The translations under genes were made by a program, and so were the position numbers. A DNA stretch of 64,000 bases. Source: Thereva unica (taxonomy: Eukaryota > Arthropoda > Insecta > Diptera > Therevidae). Shown piece by piece: positions 42,953 through 54,507 of the stretch. Numbering within the stretch: the first letter of the stretch is position 1; every line of letters begins with the position of its first letter. The stretch is taken from contig OX465281.1 of NCBI GenBank assembly GCA_949987705.1, positions 221,435,978-221,499,977 on the forward strand, read 5' to 3'. Below the pieces are notes generated by a model. It searched no databases. It was not told the origin of the DNA and saw only the letters and a list, made by a program, of their open reading frames with translations.

Positions 42953-45900
42953 TTAAAAACCATCAAGGTTAAGGCTTCTTAGGTAGCCTAAAACTGATTT
43001 AGGGTTGCTGTCCCAAATCTCCCTGGGAGTAGGGAAATCACGATGGAGAAGGCTCAGTCTTTTCCTCGCTGTAGCCTCACAGTCGCACATCAAGTGCTCC
43101 GCGGTTTCGGGAGCTGTCCCGCAGAATCGACAGCCAGAGTCGGCCACCAGTCCTATTTTGTTTAGGTGATAGTTAAGCGAACAGTGGCCCGTCAGGAGCT
43201 CTGTTATTATTTTTAGATCCCACCTCTTGAGATTTAAAAGTTTGCCCGCCTTAGCTTTATCGATTTGGATGAATCTTTTAGCTTGACGAGCACCCTGGGT
43301 CCTAGACCAGCTTTGAAGAAACATCTGGTCAACCCAATTCTTTAAGGCCATTTTTACGTGGCAGCTTGCTAAGCTACAGAAAGGTTCCGGACCAATAGGT
43401 AATGAGTTTGCGCCTGCTCTAGCCAGGCTATCGGCAATCTCATTACCAATGTGACCTTCGTGGCCCGGAATCCACATCAGCGTGACACTATTGTTCCTGC
43501 TGAGGAATTTCAGGGATTGAAGACAATCCAGGACAGTCTTTGATGACACTCTGTGCGATCTAATGGCCAGCAGTGCAGCTTGACTGTCCGAGAAAATAAC
43601 AATGTTAGAGCCATTTGGAGCTCTATTAATACAAGTCTGAGCACACACCTGGATGGCGAGTACCTCAGCCTGAAAAACAGTGGGGGTAGTGCCCAGAGCC
43701 ATGGATATTTTGCTCCTTGGGCCATAAACACCCAGCCCTACCCCTTTATCGGTTTTGGAACCATCTGTGTACCAAAAGGCCGTGCTTCCTCTAAAGAGAG
43801 GCCTGCCATGTTGCCACTCTGATCTACTTCGAATAATCGTCGTAAACGGTTTGTCAAAGTCAAGAGTAGCAGGAATGGTATCGGACAAAGATATCATTGG
43901 CTCCAAGTTCAGCTCCTTGAGGATCGATAAATGATCCAGCAGGTCTCCTGGCTTAAAGGAGTATAGCTCCCGTAGACGCAGTACCCCTGCCAGAGCCTCT
44001 TTTTTCACCACCAGGTGTAGCGGAGGAAGGTTCAGTAGAGCCTCCATAGCCACAGTCGGACAGGTGCTTTTGGCCCCTGTGATACCAAGACAGGCCAGTC
44101 TTTGCACCCTGGCCAGCTTAATCATAGCACCCTTTTGTTTGGTCTTAGCCCACCATGCGATGGATGCATATGTGATCATGGGCCTTACGACCGTAGTGTA
44201 TAGCCAAAACATTAACTTAGGTTTAAGACCCCAGGTTTTTCCCACGAATAGGCGACAAACATGGAGAGATGCAGTTGCCTTGGCAGTTACTCTCTCAATT
44301 TGAGATTTCCAGGAGAGCTTTTGATCCAGGATTATGCCTAGATATTTAGCCTCCTTTGAGAAACCTATTTCTTTGCCGTCCACAGAGGGAGCTTTTAAAT
44401 TTAGCTTCCTTCTATTAGTAAACGGTACGATGACAGTTTTTTGTGGGTTAATACCCAGATTCTTGCTACGGCACCAGCTATGCACATGTGACAAAGCGGC
44501 TTGCATGAGGTCTGAAACGGTGCTATCATGACCGCCGCTAACCGTTATGACGATATCGTCAGCATAGGCCTGTGTTTTAAATCCACGGTTATTCAGGTCG
44601 GCAAGAAGTTCGTCGATCACGATTGACCATAAGAGGGGTGATAGAACGCCCCCTTGAGGACAGCCTTTAGCAGCAGTTACCGTAATCGATTCACCATTCA
44701 TCTCAGCAGTTATCAATCTGCTGCTGAGAAGCGACGTGATCCATCTCGCAGTGGGGCGAAGAATGCCTTTTTTTACTGCTGCTTCATTGATCGCGTCGAA
44801 GGTAACGTTATCAAACGCCCCCTCAATGTCTGCAAAGGCGCAGAGAGAGATTTCCTTGGCCCTGAGGGACTTCTCAATATCTCTCACTAGCACATGAATG
44901 GCAGTCTCTGTAGATCTGCCTGGCCGGTAGGCAAATTGCAGACAGTGAAGTGGGCTCGCTGTAAGACCCTCTCTAATATGACTGTCTAAAACTTTCTCCA
45001 TTGTTTTCAGAAGAAAGGAAGAGAGGCTGATGGGTCGATAGGATTTTGCTTCTCTATTTGATCTTCTCCCCGATTTAGGGATAAAGACTACCCTAGCCTC
45101 TCTCCAACACCTCGGAATGTGGGCCAGCGCAAAGCTACCCCGAAAAAGTGGTAGCAGGACCGGTAAGATCTCTTCCAAGCCTCTCTGAAGGAGAGCTGGG
45201 AAGATGTGGTCCTTTCCAGCAGCCTTGAAGGGACTGAAGGTGCCAATGGCCCACTCAATCTTACCGGCAGTGAAAATCCTGTTTGCCAGGCCTTTGTTCC
45301 TATTATAGGACCGATGGGCAAGTACTACCTCCGATTCAATGTTAGGTTCAAAGGCCAATCCAGGGTTAATTACCTGAGAGCCAGGGAAATGAGTGCTCAT
45401 TAATAGCTCCAGGGTATCCCTGGTGTTCTCCGTCAAGGACCCTTCAGAGGTCTTGAGAGAGACAATGCCATTAGAGTGATCCTTAGACAGAACTTTGTGT
45501 AACCTCGTGGAGGCTGGAAGTTTGTCTATTTCTTCGCAGAAGGCTTTCCATGACCTTCGTTTGGATCTTCTCAAATCTTTATTGTAATTGGTAAGGGCTT
45601 TCTTGTAGGGGTCCCAGTTGCCCGAGACTTTAGCCCTATTAAATAATTTTCTGACTTCTCTCCTTTGCTTGCAGAGATCATTGTTCCACCATGAAACCTT
45701 TCGGTTAGTGCTTCGAGGTTTCGCAGGGCAGCTGCTCTCGAAGGCTGCGATGATCGTTTCCTGCAGATTGGTAGAGACAAGGTCGAGATCGACCTCAGTA
45801 ATGAGATTAGTATCCATATGGCTGATTCCTGAACTGAGAGCTGTGCGATAAGCGTCCCAGTCAGTCTGCCTTGGAATCCTAAATGCTTCCGAGGATATTG

Positions 45901-46591
45901 CAGAAGCTCTCAGGTTAAACCGTATATGTCTATGGTCAGACATTGATGGCTCACTTGAGACGTGCCAGTTTAGTATTCTGGAACTGACAAATGTGCTAGC
46001 AAGAGTCAGGTCAATTACCTCTTGCCTAGTCACATTAGAAAAGGTAGGTTCGTGCCCCTTGTTCATAGCCTGTAAATTGTAGGTAGTAATGAAATCAAGG
46101 AGGTAATCGCCCCTAGAATTAGTATTGGTGCTTCCCCACACAAGGTGGTGCGCGTTGGCATCGCAACCAATCACTAACTGAATATTCCTCCTAGTGCAGT
46201 CTTCCACAAGTCTCTTGACATCTGGTGGTGGTGGGGCAGGCTCTTCACCAGGGAAGTAGGCCGAGGCTATAACGAGCCTGGGCATTCCTACGTCTCCAGG
46301 TAGCACTACCTCAGCCGCGACCAGATCTCTGGATACGAACTGCGAAAGAGGAAGGCAAGTTAGTCTCTTCCCCATGAGCAGTGCTGCTCTAGGGCAGTCA
46401 TGCTCGGTGGAGTAGATCAACCTGCCAGCATTAGTAGCGAGGCCACATATTCTTCCTCGGTACACCCATGGCTCTTGGATTAGGGCCATATCTAAATTGC
46501 CCGAGATAAACTTTTTTTCAAGTATTGCAGAAGCATCCTTGGCGTGATGAAGGTTTATCTGGACAAGCTTCATATTGGAAGCAGTGCTCAT
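42953..46591 (-). CDS. LOA-like ORF2: endonuclease, RT, RNase H, zinc motif
   Basis: 1212 residues. The APE endonuclease spans about 1-235 (VQINLHHAKDAS, LIQEPWVYRG, GCDANAHHLVWGS, SDHRHIRF). The RT spans about 450-750 (AGKDHIFPALLQRG, CPQGGVLSPLLWS, YADD at 676-679). RNase H lies at about 950-1075, with the acidic residues in place: YTDGSK, AEVLAI, SDSQAA and GNEIADSLARAG. A Cys-rich C-terminal motif, CRFCGTAPETAEHLMCDC, follows. All catalytic motifs I can check are intact and there is no internal stop. Confidence 0.9.
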   Translation of the reverse strand: MSTASNMKLVQINLHHAKDASAILEKKFISGNLDMALIQEPWVYRGRICGLATNAGRLIYSTEHDCPRAALLMGKRLTCLPLSQFVSRDLVAAEVVLPGDVGMPRLVIASAYFPGEEPAPPPPDVKRLVEDCTRRNIQLVIGCDANAHHLVWGSTNTNSRGDYLLDFITTYNLQAMNKGHEPTFSNVTRQEVIDLTLASTFVSSRILNWHVSSEPSMSDHRHIRFNLRASAISSEAFRIPRQTDWDAYRTALSSGISHMDTNLITEVDLDLVSTNLQETIIAAFESSCPAKPRSTNRKVSWWNNDLCKQRREVRKLFNRAKVSGNWDPYKKALTNYNKDLRRSKRRSWKAFCEEIDKLPASTRLHKVLSKDHSNGIVSLKTSEGSLTENTRDTLELLMSTHFPGSQVINPGLAFEPNIESEVVLAHRSYNRNKGLANRIFTAGKIEWAIGTFSPFKAAGKDHIFPALLQRGLEEILPVLLPLFRGSFALAHIPRCWREARVVFIPKSGRRSNREAKSYRPISLSSFLLKTMEKVLDSHIREGLTASPLHCLQFAYRPGRSTETAIHVLVRDIEKSLRAKEISLCAFADIEGAFDNVTFDAINEAAVKKGILRPTARWITSLLSSRLITAEMNGESITVTAAKGCPQGGVLSPLLWSIVIDELLADLNNRGFKTQAYADDIVITVSGGHDSTVSDLMQAALSHVHSWCRSKNLGINPQKTVIVPFTNRRKLNLKAPSVDGKEIGFSKEAKYLGIILDQKLSWKSQIERVTAKATASLHVCRLFVGKTWGLKPKLMFWLYTTVVRPMITYASIAWWAKTKQKGAMIKLARVQRLACLGITGAKSTCPTVAMEALLNLPPLHLVVKKEALAGVLRLRELYSFKPGDLLDHLSILKELNLEPMISLSDTIPATLDFDKPFTTIIRSRSEWQHGRPLFRGSTAFWYTDGSKTDKGVGLGVYGPRSKISMALGTTPTVFQAEVLAIQVCAQTCINRAPNGSNIVIFSDSQAALLAIRSHRVSSKTVLDCLQSLKFLSRNNSVTLMWIPGHEGHIGNEIADSLARAGANSLPIGPEPFCSLASCHVKMALKNWVDQMFLQSWSRTQGARQAKRFIQIDKAKAGKLLNLKRWDLKIITELLTGHCSLNYHLNKIGLVADSGCRFCGTAPETAEHLMCDCEATARKRLSLLHRDFPTPREIWDSNPKSVLGYLRSLNLDGF

Positions 46592-48141
46592 TTCCTGAAG
46601 GGATTTTTTCTCCTCCCCTTCTTAGGACCCTTACTGGGCTGTGGAGGTTTACCCCTTGAGGATTGGAGTGGCGATTTTAGGGGCTCAGCCCCGCCTGTAG
46701 CGGCAGTAGAGGAAGCATCCAGAGTTGCTTCCCCGACGATTCCGCCAGCAGCACCAGCCTCTCTGGAGGCTATATGTTCGCATGTGTCGGATGGTGGGGT
46801 ACTAGACATTGCCCCAGCCGCCTGCAATACTGAGCTAGTAGAGGGATTCATTACCTCGTTAGAGGACCCCCCAACCACCAGCCCAGAGAGTGCAGTGGTC
46901 ACCATCCTCACATTGGAGCTTACCTCTCCCATTTCCGGAGCAGGCTCAAGCGAGGCTTCAGATGTTAGCCTCGGGGCATCTGCTTCCTTGGTGATAGGAG
47001 CGGAAATGGTCGCGGTTGCTCGCGAAGTGCTGGCGGTCGCTGAGGGGACAGTATGAGCTTGGCCAGACTCAGCCTTGGACATAGGCTTTTCTGCCGCCTT
47101 AATCCTAAGCTGTGCCCAACCAAACTTGTAGCCAATTTGGCCGCCTGTCCGTCTCAGCTCGTCAACTGACCTTTGGTCCACGGAGAACGTCATCTCCGTA
47201 AATGGTGGACGGTGCACTTTGTGGAGTACTCTCCATTCATGCACCCTTAGAGCCCTGTTTTGGACCCCTATCCATTTCAACATAATGTCGGTAGGGTCTT
47301 CGGTTGCAGCCGGGAAATATCCGACCACAACATGGCTGCGCGGCAGCTTGTCTTCGTCCACAGCGACAAGACTAGCTCCTTCCCAGGGCTTAAGGTTAGC
47401 CATCACACCTTTCAGCCACGTGGCCGTGGCCGAGTCGGCGCAGGTGATGGCTAGCCACCCCGGGCGCGCAGCGACACCTAGGAACCTCGGCTGCTCTGAG
47501 CTTTTTCCCAACTGGGCTATCGCCTCCAGAAGACTCCCTTGCACAGCCGTTAACTGATCCGTGGTCAGGAGAGTCTCTGGGTAGTCAGCAGCGAGCACAC
47601 CCATTCTGACACTCTCTGCTATTTGGCAGAAGGTCGGCTTTGAAGCTGTTTTAGGCTTCAGTGAGGGTGCGTCGCACTTCTTTGGTGAAGGCTTTTCAGC
47701 TGGCTTTCCAGGCCGAGTAGCTGGAGCCTTCGCCCTTTTCGCCGGGGCATTTTGGCCTGGAGAGGATCCAGAGGATCTGCCCCTCTTCTTGTTAGGAAGA
47801 ATGGCTTTCCTCTCTTCCTCGGGGGCCACGCAAATCCTTTCGGCATCTTCCCGAGAGTAACCAGCATCCATAAGTCGCTTAAAACGTTTGGTGGCTGCGC
47901 CACTCCGGTTTTTAGAAGGAGCTTTTGGAATTCCGGTTTGCCGCTCCAATGAAGCAGAAGGTGAGCGCGGTTCCGCAGGTGGGCCTCTAAGGAGATCTTC
48001 TTCTATTGAAGGAGTGATCTCAGCGTGCTCCACGGCAGTTCGCGGACTCAGACTGCCCTCATTGAAGAGGGATCCCGAAAATTCCCCTTCATTGGGGCCG
48101 TGATCGGCACCCTGCTGCATGGGTTCGCAGGGAATGTCCAA
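46588..48141 (-). CDS. LOA-like ORF1 protein (DUF4780-type)
   Basis: 517 residues from the ATG at 48141. The N-terminal part is Ser/Pro-rich with a conserved DLLRGPPAE segment. A basic nuclear-type stretch lies at about 140-175 (KKRGRSSGSSPGQNAPAKRA). A folded region at about 230-365 (RPGWLAITCADSATATWL, HVVVGYFPAATED, VHEWRVLHKVHRPPFTEMTF, IGYKFGWAQLRI) looks like DUF4780. An Ala/Ser-rich tail ends in KGPKKGRRKNPFRK. There is no zinc knuckle. The stop TGA overlaps the ORF2 ATG. Confidence 0.8.
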   Translation of the reverse strand: MDIPCEPMQQGADHGPNEGEFSGSLFNEGSLSPRTAVEHAEITPSIEEDLLRGPPAEPRSPSASLERQTGIPKAPSKNRSGAATKRFKRLMDAGYSREDAERICVAPEEERKAILPNKKRGRSSGSSPGQNAPAKRAKAPATRPGKPAEKPSPKKCDAPSLKPKTASKPTFCQIAESVRMGVLAADYPETLLTTDQLTAVQGSLLEAIAQLGKSSEQPRFLGVAARPGWLAITCADSATATWLKGVMANLKPWEGASLVAVDEDKLPRSHVVVGYFPAATEDPTDIMLKWIGVQNRALRVHEWRVLHKVHRPPFTEMTFSVDQRSVDELRRTGGQIGYKFGWAQLRIKAAEKPMSKAESGQAHTVPSATASTSRATATISAPITKEADAPRLTSEASLEPAPEMGEVSSNVRMVTTALSGLVVGGSSNEVMNPSTSSVLQAAGAMSSTPPSDTCEHIASREAGAAGGIVGEATLDASSTAATGGAEPLKSPLQSSRGKPPQPSKGPKKGRRKNPFRK

Positions 48142-48717
48142 CTGGTCTTGTAGGTTGGCCTGTTGGGGGGCTATGGAAGCCCCAGAAGTGATTGAAGCGT
48201 TGAGAGGTGCTCCATCCTCATTATTATTTTTAAAGGTATCTATATTGATCCCACGAGTTGCGCGAGAAAGGACAGTCGCCCATGGCAGAGCTCCGCATTA
48301 CCATGGGAAGGCTAATTTAAACCGGAGGTCGCCTGGTATCCGGAGTCCATCGTTAGTAGTACACTAACGCAGTACCATTCATCCCTTCAGCACGATTGTT
48401 TACACCTTGGGATTGCGCGCATCTATCTTAGTCAGGGCACCCTTACGGGGCCACGCAAGCCTCACCACCACGTCAAGGTGTAGATACGTCGGCGAGGAGA
48501 CTTTATATAGTTTGTCATCATTTATCTTCGGGCGGCCTGGTATTCAGGTATCGCATCCCATAAATGCTCCCAAAATCTGTTACCCTTCCTAGTTTATAGA
48601 AAAGTAATTGTAACGGGTCCGAAAAACAAAATCGTAGTTTTCAACATTCATATTTTGAAATTTGAAAGTAACAGTAGCCCGTTATTTATCTCTTTCGCCC
48701 TCTCTCGTTGAACCTAT

Positions 48718-50480
48718 TCTTCTTCTTCTGTGATCCGTTAGCTGGCGGTCCGAGAGTGATGCTGAGTGTCGAGCTCTATTCACGACTAGTTTCCATTCTT
48801 GTCGATTTTCGGCGACACCTCGAGCCTTACTAACTAATAATCTTTGGTTTTCTAGTTCGCCCTCGATATTCTTTACTCTTTAGCCAGGTTTTCTTCAGCG
48901 CCGACCGCTGAATTCTCCAGTCTGCGGGACGGTCTCGCCAGAGAAGCTAACGTGGCAAGCGGCTATCGTCCTTTCGGCAAACATTTCCAAACCACAGTAG
49001 TCGACTTTTTTTGTATTTCTTCTTCGATCGCATTTTTGTCTAACTGTCTCGTTTCGAAGGTGATCGAGGAGTGAGACACTGAAGTCCGATTTGAGCAGTG
49101 TCCACGTTTCCGATCGGTAAAGAAGAATCGGAAGGATCAACGTTCGGTAAAGGGGTACTTTTGTTTTGATGACAATATCTTTTTCGTTTCCATATGCACC
49201 ACTTGAGCGAGGCGAATGTTGCTCTTGCTTTGCCGATGCGGCTGAGAACGTCGGCCGTCGATGCCACTTTCGTTTCCTCAACCAATGATCCCAAATATAT
49301 AAACTTCGGAACCTTTTCGATTTGGATACCAACGAGGTGAGCACTGGTCCTTGATCCGTCCGTTGTGAGCACTTTGGTCTTTTCCGCATTCATGATTGGG
49401 CGATGCGGGAAATGTCGTATTAAGCCCGGAACCCACTTGTTGCAAACCGGCGTTTCGTATCCCTGTATCGTTTCAATTGTTGATTGATACGAACAAAACA
49501 GAACCCAAATTTTTCGTGTATCATCACTGCGTTTCGAATCATCCAGCCTGTATCATGTTTGATGCGGGAGCGCAATACGGTTTACTGGTCAGTGTGTGAT
49601 TTGAAGTGACGATGATAGGATACGCGCATGCCCGTCCACACTTCCTCCTAAAGCGTATCGTATCATTCCTTTGATGTGACGGAGAAAAACCGCTAAATGA
49701 GAGATCGGGTTTGGATTGTATCATTTCGCACATCAGCGATTTCCGTTAGATTAATACATCCTCGATGTAGTCTAAATCCAGTTTGTTCTTTCCGGCTCGT
49801 TTGGTTTCGATGTTTTTGTAGCCTCGATTCTACGATTTTCGCTAATACGGTGATGATTCTTGCATTCTCCACTGTGGTCTTTTTTCAAAATTGGGACAGC
49901 GATCGCTTTCTTCCGTGCCGACGAGACACCATCCGAATGCCATATGTGTGTTAAGAGGACATGGAATCGCTGTAATAAGACATCATCTCCGGCTTTGATC
50001 ATATCGGCGGTTACTTGATGGGGTTTGGATTTTTCAGCGATTTTATTGCCGTCTTCACCTCGATAATTGTCGGTTCAGTATCGAGAAACAGCAGTTCAAT
50101 AAATCGGTGGTTCTGGTGATGGACCTCGTGGCGGATCGTGGTTTTACAGTTGGTGGAAGAATTTTCTCCACCGCTGCAGGCGCCCATCGGGAGAAGTCAC
50201 GAAAATTCTAACCGATTTTTTGATGTTGTCGTTTGTTAATGTTGTTTCGCCGCCTAACCGCCGGGTTGTCTGTTACAGCGTCTGGTACTCCTGCCTCGAC
50301 GCCACTTCTTCCATGTCGGCCACAACCTTATTTCAGTACGCTTCTCATTCCAATTTCATTTTCTGTCGAACCTTTTTGTTCAATCGTCGGTATTGCTCAA
50401 AGTCGAAGTGTTTCATTCGCTGCGCTGATCGACGAAGTTCAGACAGCTGCCCGAGATCTGTGGATGCGTCCGTTTACGCA
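48718..50480 (-). pseudogene. RTE-like LINE, decayed, minus strand with (GAA)n tail
   Basis: Minus strand from about 50480 to 48718. KLEWEAYWNKVVADMEEVAS lies in the linker. DDVLLQRFHVLLTHIWHSDG and KKAIAVPILKK (49772-50002) are early RT motifs. EKTKVLTTDGSRTSAHLVGI, KFIYLGSLVEETKVASTADV and LYRTLILPILLYRSETWTL follow at 48895-49393. The 3' end matches 19730-19910 and carries a short (GAA)n run. A 300-bp stretch at about 49400-49730 does not fit and may be an insertion. Confidence 0.75.
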
Positions 50481-50544
50481 TAGGTGGACACATCTCTATT
50501 GCACACCCCACAATAGACTCCGACAATTGCCTTTCTTCTAGTCA

Positions 50545-51207
50545 CCAAACAAGCGTATCAATAAGTCACCAAACTAGCAAAACAATGCTTCGGCTTCCTT
50601 AAGAGATGCAAGTTTGTTATTCTTCCAGCTGCCTTGGCTGCAATCTACAAGACCTACATTCGGGCCCGACTTGAATGCTACTGATATATTTGAGCGGACG
50701 CTCTTAAAACCACCTTATCTTGGCTTGGCTAGACAAGGTGCAAAACTGCGCCATCAAACTCATTGGCGATAGCACCCTTCCATCGATCCTGAGCTTTAGG
50801 AATGTAGGAGCGCTCAGAAAATTTTACCGCTATTACCACAGGGACTGCTCCACTGAAATCAAAAACCTCTTGCATACAACTTTTTTTCCGCATCACAAGA
50901 CTAGCCAACTCGGCTCACCCCTTCAGCCCTCCCTTTGACCGAGATTACGGTTAAGTAGTTCTTTTATAAATAGAACAACTCGATCGTGGAACTGTCTTCC
51001 CAAGTAGGTGTTTCCCAGCTCATATAACATCTCAGAATTCAAAACGCAAAGTTCATCGACATCTACTCATGCACCCTCCAGACTCCTAAACTATCCTTTC
51101 TCAACTATCCCTCAGATCAAGCTTACTACTATACATTGCACTATGCCTTGAACGAGATGACGGACTAGTAGTACAAAGAGTGACTCATAAGCTTAATCTT
51201 ACCACAA
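50545..51207 (+). pseudogene. LINE-C copy 2: RT C-terminus and 3' tail
   Basis: Reads CFGFLKRCKFVILPAALAAI, YKTYIRARLE, then SWLDKVQNCAIKLIGDSTLP and GALRKFYRYYHRDCSTEIKN (50720-50938). It ends at GTACAAAGAGTGACTCATAA, GCTTAATCTTACCACAAAAA. It matches the LINE-C copy at 10633-11652. Confidence 0.75.
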
Positions 51208-51512
51208 AAAAAACTTTCTGCGTTTATGGCTATGTTCTTTTGCAAAATACGACTAGCCCACACTCTAACTGCGTTATAAAAATTCGTTTGCATAAGAATA
51301 ACTCGACTAAAGAACAACTTTTTTCAGTGGGTATCCCCGAACTTATACAACATCCAAGAGTTCAAAAACAAGGCCCATCGCCACCTCAGTATACCCCCAG
51401 CCAGATTATTCTTAACCTATCCTATCTTTTTCCTTCGAGCTAAGTTCCACACTAGACATTGTGCCAAGTCATATACAATAAATGGTGACCTAAGAATTGA
51501 ACCTACAAAAAA
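51208..51512 (+). pseudogene. LINE-C copy 3: 3' end
   Basis: A further, shorter LINE-C end directly after copy 2. ELIQHPRVQKQGPSPPQYTP and IILNLSYLF parallel the last codons of copy 1, and GTGACCTAAGAATTGAACCT plus ACAAAAAAA is a variant of the same tail. Confidence 0.65.
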
Positions 51513-53708
51513 AGATCCGGCCCCCAGCAACTTTTTCTTGTTTTGTACCTTTAAAGTTTTGTTTGGAGAGAGGACAGATTTTTATCGAACGAGAATATTA
51601 ATCCCTGCAGGATCAGGTGCTGTCTTTTTGTTTCTTTATAAGTTTTTTTTTTTGTACCACAATTCTAAGAATTTTGCAGATAAACAAACTAAGTCAAATC
51701 TGTCCCACTTGTTGTTATAAATCCACATTTAACCTACTCCGCATACTTATATACATGTATGTGGGATATGCTGGATTCTTTATTTAAATTCTGTTTATCT
51801 ATGTCCTTTTCAATATTTTTGCTTTGATATCCTTTAAAAATAGTGCTCGTCCACACTTCCACTAAGCAAAACTCAACCCCGTCCAAAGCGGAACGCAACA
51901 GATACCTCTCCGCGTCAGCCAAAACAAGAGTCCTTAAAAGGTTCCTTAACCCAGAAGAGACCGCGGAAGAGATTGGTAACTCACCTTACACTCTCGTAAT
52001 TCATTTCAATACACTTTTGCACTTTATTATTAAATCACCCCCACGAGGCTGGGGATGATAATCCGGCTGTCACGATAATTCATCGCTAAGACACGGCTAT
52101 CGCGAAACGCTTAACCTTCCTCGCGGGGCGGGTGAGATGGAAGGAGGTCGAAGCTGAGAGCGCCTCCTTCGGTATGTTTATCGTCCCTTTACAACAGGAC
52201 CTCCAGCGACTAGGCTGGATGGCAGGGAAGCAACTTCCCGATGGTGTTATAGAGTTATCATTATTATAAAAGAAGAAAGTATTTAGAAAGGGATATTACA
52301 AGCCGGGGATATCTAGGTGGAAGGTTATGTATAGCTCAGATGAGGCGCTCTCCTGCAGCCCCCTATACCCCCGGCTTTAAGGCATCGTCGTAATACTTTC
52401 GAACAGTTCCAGAAGATGGGAATGCAAGATATATATTATAATAATTCAACTAATACGAATTGATTTATAAGCGACTGATATTTAAATGCTCCAAGGAGGG
52501 GAGGCCTTGAGCCCTCTTGTCCCAGGACCTCGTTGTCTTAGCGTCTTACGGATATGAAATGTTTTGCCGGTGGTCCTGCTGCCGGGTGTAGTCGTCGTGG
52601 AGCGACCATCTCGTGCTGGTGCTGGTTTTAATTCCTTAAGAAGGCATATTACCAGCAAATCGAGATTTATTATTATTTAAGAACAAATTTACGTTAATTT
52701 AAGATAAAGATTTCAGCATTTGGCTCTACCTCTGTCTTATCTAAAATTTTGGCGCTTCACTGATTACATCGTCCGCAGTTAACCAGCATGGCCCTCTCAT
52801 TTCACATACACAGAGCCATGCTAGCTGCTCCGTCTATGGGGTAAGGTCCGGGCAGCACTGTTATTTCCTCATAATGTTTAGTCCTGCAATCAAAATTAAT
52901 CTCTTGAAACTTGGTGGAACTACATATTTCGGAACTGGACTCTTGCGCCATCGCCATAGTGCACCAACACACGCATATACACACATTTGTAATAATTCCT
53001 TAACTCTTGGACCATTTCATTTAATTGACGTATTAACTTGGACTTTTGCTGAAGATGATTTTTACCACAAGGATTAAGAGGGAGTGATGTTGATATAAAC
53101 TGAGTTATTTATTGTTTTTTATGGGATCTAATAGGATAAATTGAGTCTTACTACTCATATAAAGATGGAACGTAATGGAACCAATTAGGATGGAATTTTG
53201 GTTATGACTGTGCGGTTAGCTTTAGTTATTAAGTGTTGTTTTTTTCCCGAGACGGAGAGATAATGGGAAGAATTTTTAGGAGTGCTATTGGAGTGTTGTT
53301 TTTTTTTTGTGTGGCAAGATTACGAAGGGAATTAGGGACCTTTTTGCAGCTATTTACAAGTACTAAGGAAAATGTTACATTTTTGTAAAGTTGTGAAAAT
53401 GACGAACTTTAATGTTGCAGAACTTTGGAGTGACTTAGAAGATTCGTTAGATAAGAGTTTTAAATGGTTGTTGGATAGAAGAGCAGGTTGGTTCATCTGG
53501 TTAGCAGTCAGCAGATTCTATAGTATTAAGCAATTCAATTTAATATTCAAATAAACTTCATTTTATGCAAAAGAATAGAGCTTAGAGGCTAACTCTTCTT
53601 ATATTCAGGGGCGACGCCTTAATAGGTGCAAATGGTGGGCTAACACCGGGCGCAATTGGACGGGGTGCAATGTCAAAAATTAAGATTTAAAAATAAATTT
53701 AAAACTTT
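51513..53708. other. No recognised gene
   Basis: Mixed sequence with short frames. Near 53607 CAGGGGCGACGCC looks like a hAT end, but no partner or duplication was found. The GC-rich block at 52030-52200 is unassigned. Confidence 0.4.
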
Positions 53709-53720
53709 ATTTATTTTTTT

Positions 53721-53774
53721 TTTTATGTGACACACTAGAGACTTAGGAAAGGCCCCTTTGTACTGTCGACCATG
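53721..53774 (-). mobile_element. Short poly(A) retro-fragment, about 54 bp, 12-bp TSD
   Basis: The minus-strand text GTACAAAGGGGCCTTTCCTA then CACATAAAAAAA is a relative of the 65-bp insert at 31794-31858 and of the LINE-C tail. TATTTATTTTTT flanks it on both sides (53709-53720 and 53775-53786). Confidence 0.7.
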
Positions 53775-53865
53775 TATTTATTTTTTGAAATGTCGAACAG
53801 CAGCTCTAGTCGGAAGATAGAGAGAGAAGTGAAGGAAAGAACTGTCACAACCTAGCTGCGGTATT

Positions 53866-54183
53866 TTTTATTTTTATTTTAACCTACTCCCAACCATTTG
53901 CGACTCTGACATAGGGGTATCGAGAACAACTCGCTGGAGTGTTATGCCTCCTGAAACGAGTTGAATCTCATCAACCAACCGATGACATGCGCTTGGTGGA
54001 TCGGGGAACCACTAGTGAAGGCTATGACAGGAGGAATCAGGAATGCAAAGAGGGAAGAAGAAAGAAGGAAAGTTATGTAGGTGGGAACTTGGGAAAGGCT
54101 AGGACCGTGGGGCTGGCCGGGAATCGAACCCGGGACCTCTGGGATAGTAGTCAGGCGCCTTACCCCTAGACTACCGAGGCCCA
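53866..54183 (-). mobile_element. tRNA-derived SINE, minus strand
   Basis: The minus-strand head starts GGCCTCGGTAGTCTAGGGGT. It has an A box (TAGTCTAGGGG, 54163-54173) and an exact B box (GGTTCGATTCC, 54120-54130). A body shared with 54508-54803 follows, with a tail of AAAATAAAAATAAAAAA at 53866-53882. The T-stem-like arm is perfect (CCGGG/CCCGG), so this copy could still carry a pol III promoter. Confidence 0.8.
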
Positions 54184-54507
54184 CAAACTTGGAAAAAAGA
54201 AAAATTTGGGAAATGTTCCCCCAGACGCAAGAAATTACACAAGTATACCCAATTTCTGTCCCTGTATTTTCTTATATCACATAAAGTGGGGAAACTTTAC
54301 TTGCAGAAACTTTCCCGAGATTACATCTTCGAGATTTTCATAAAATTTTACTCAAGAAATTTTACCTCAAGATTTTACTCTGGAGCTCTTTTTCCACTCA
54401 CCCAAAGGAAACAATTGTTCCGATTGCTCTGAATTGTGTATTGTTGCAAACTACTGTACAAATCACTGTAGACACTGTAGCTAAGATCATCAGTCATAAA
54501 TAATTCG

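Larger units (their letters stand above)
42868..48590 (-). mobile_element. LOA-like LINE-B, apparently intact, minus strand
   Basis: Two long overlapping ORFs on the minus strand, a leader at about 48142-48590, and a 3' end at 42868-42890 carrying an (AAT)n tail (TATTATTATTATTATTC on the + strand). RNase H, a C-terminal zinc motif and the (TAA)-type tail fit the LOA or I groups. The 5' limit is uncertain. Fragments of related elements lie at 2211-3185, 7085-9035 and 28975-33474. Confidence 0.85.

Noticed and set aside
46544..47056. 170-codon + strand frame
   Set aside because: It is the antisense shadow of the LOA-like ORF1, with no recognisable domain.
53600..53640. hAT end CAGGGGCGACGCC
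   Set aside because: No partner end or duplication could be found in the window.
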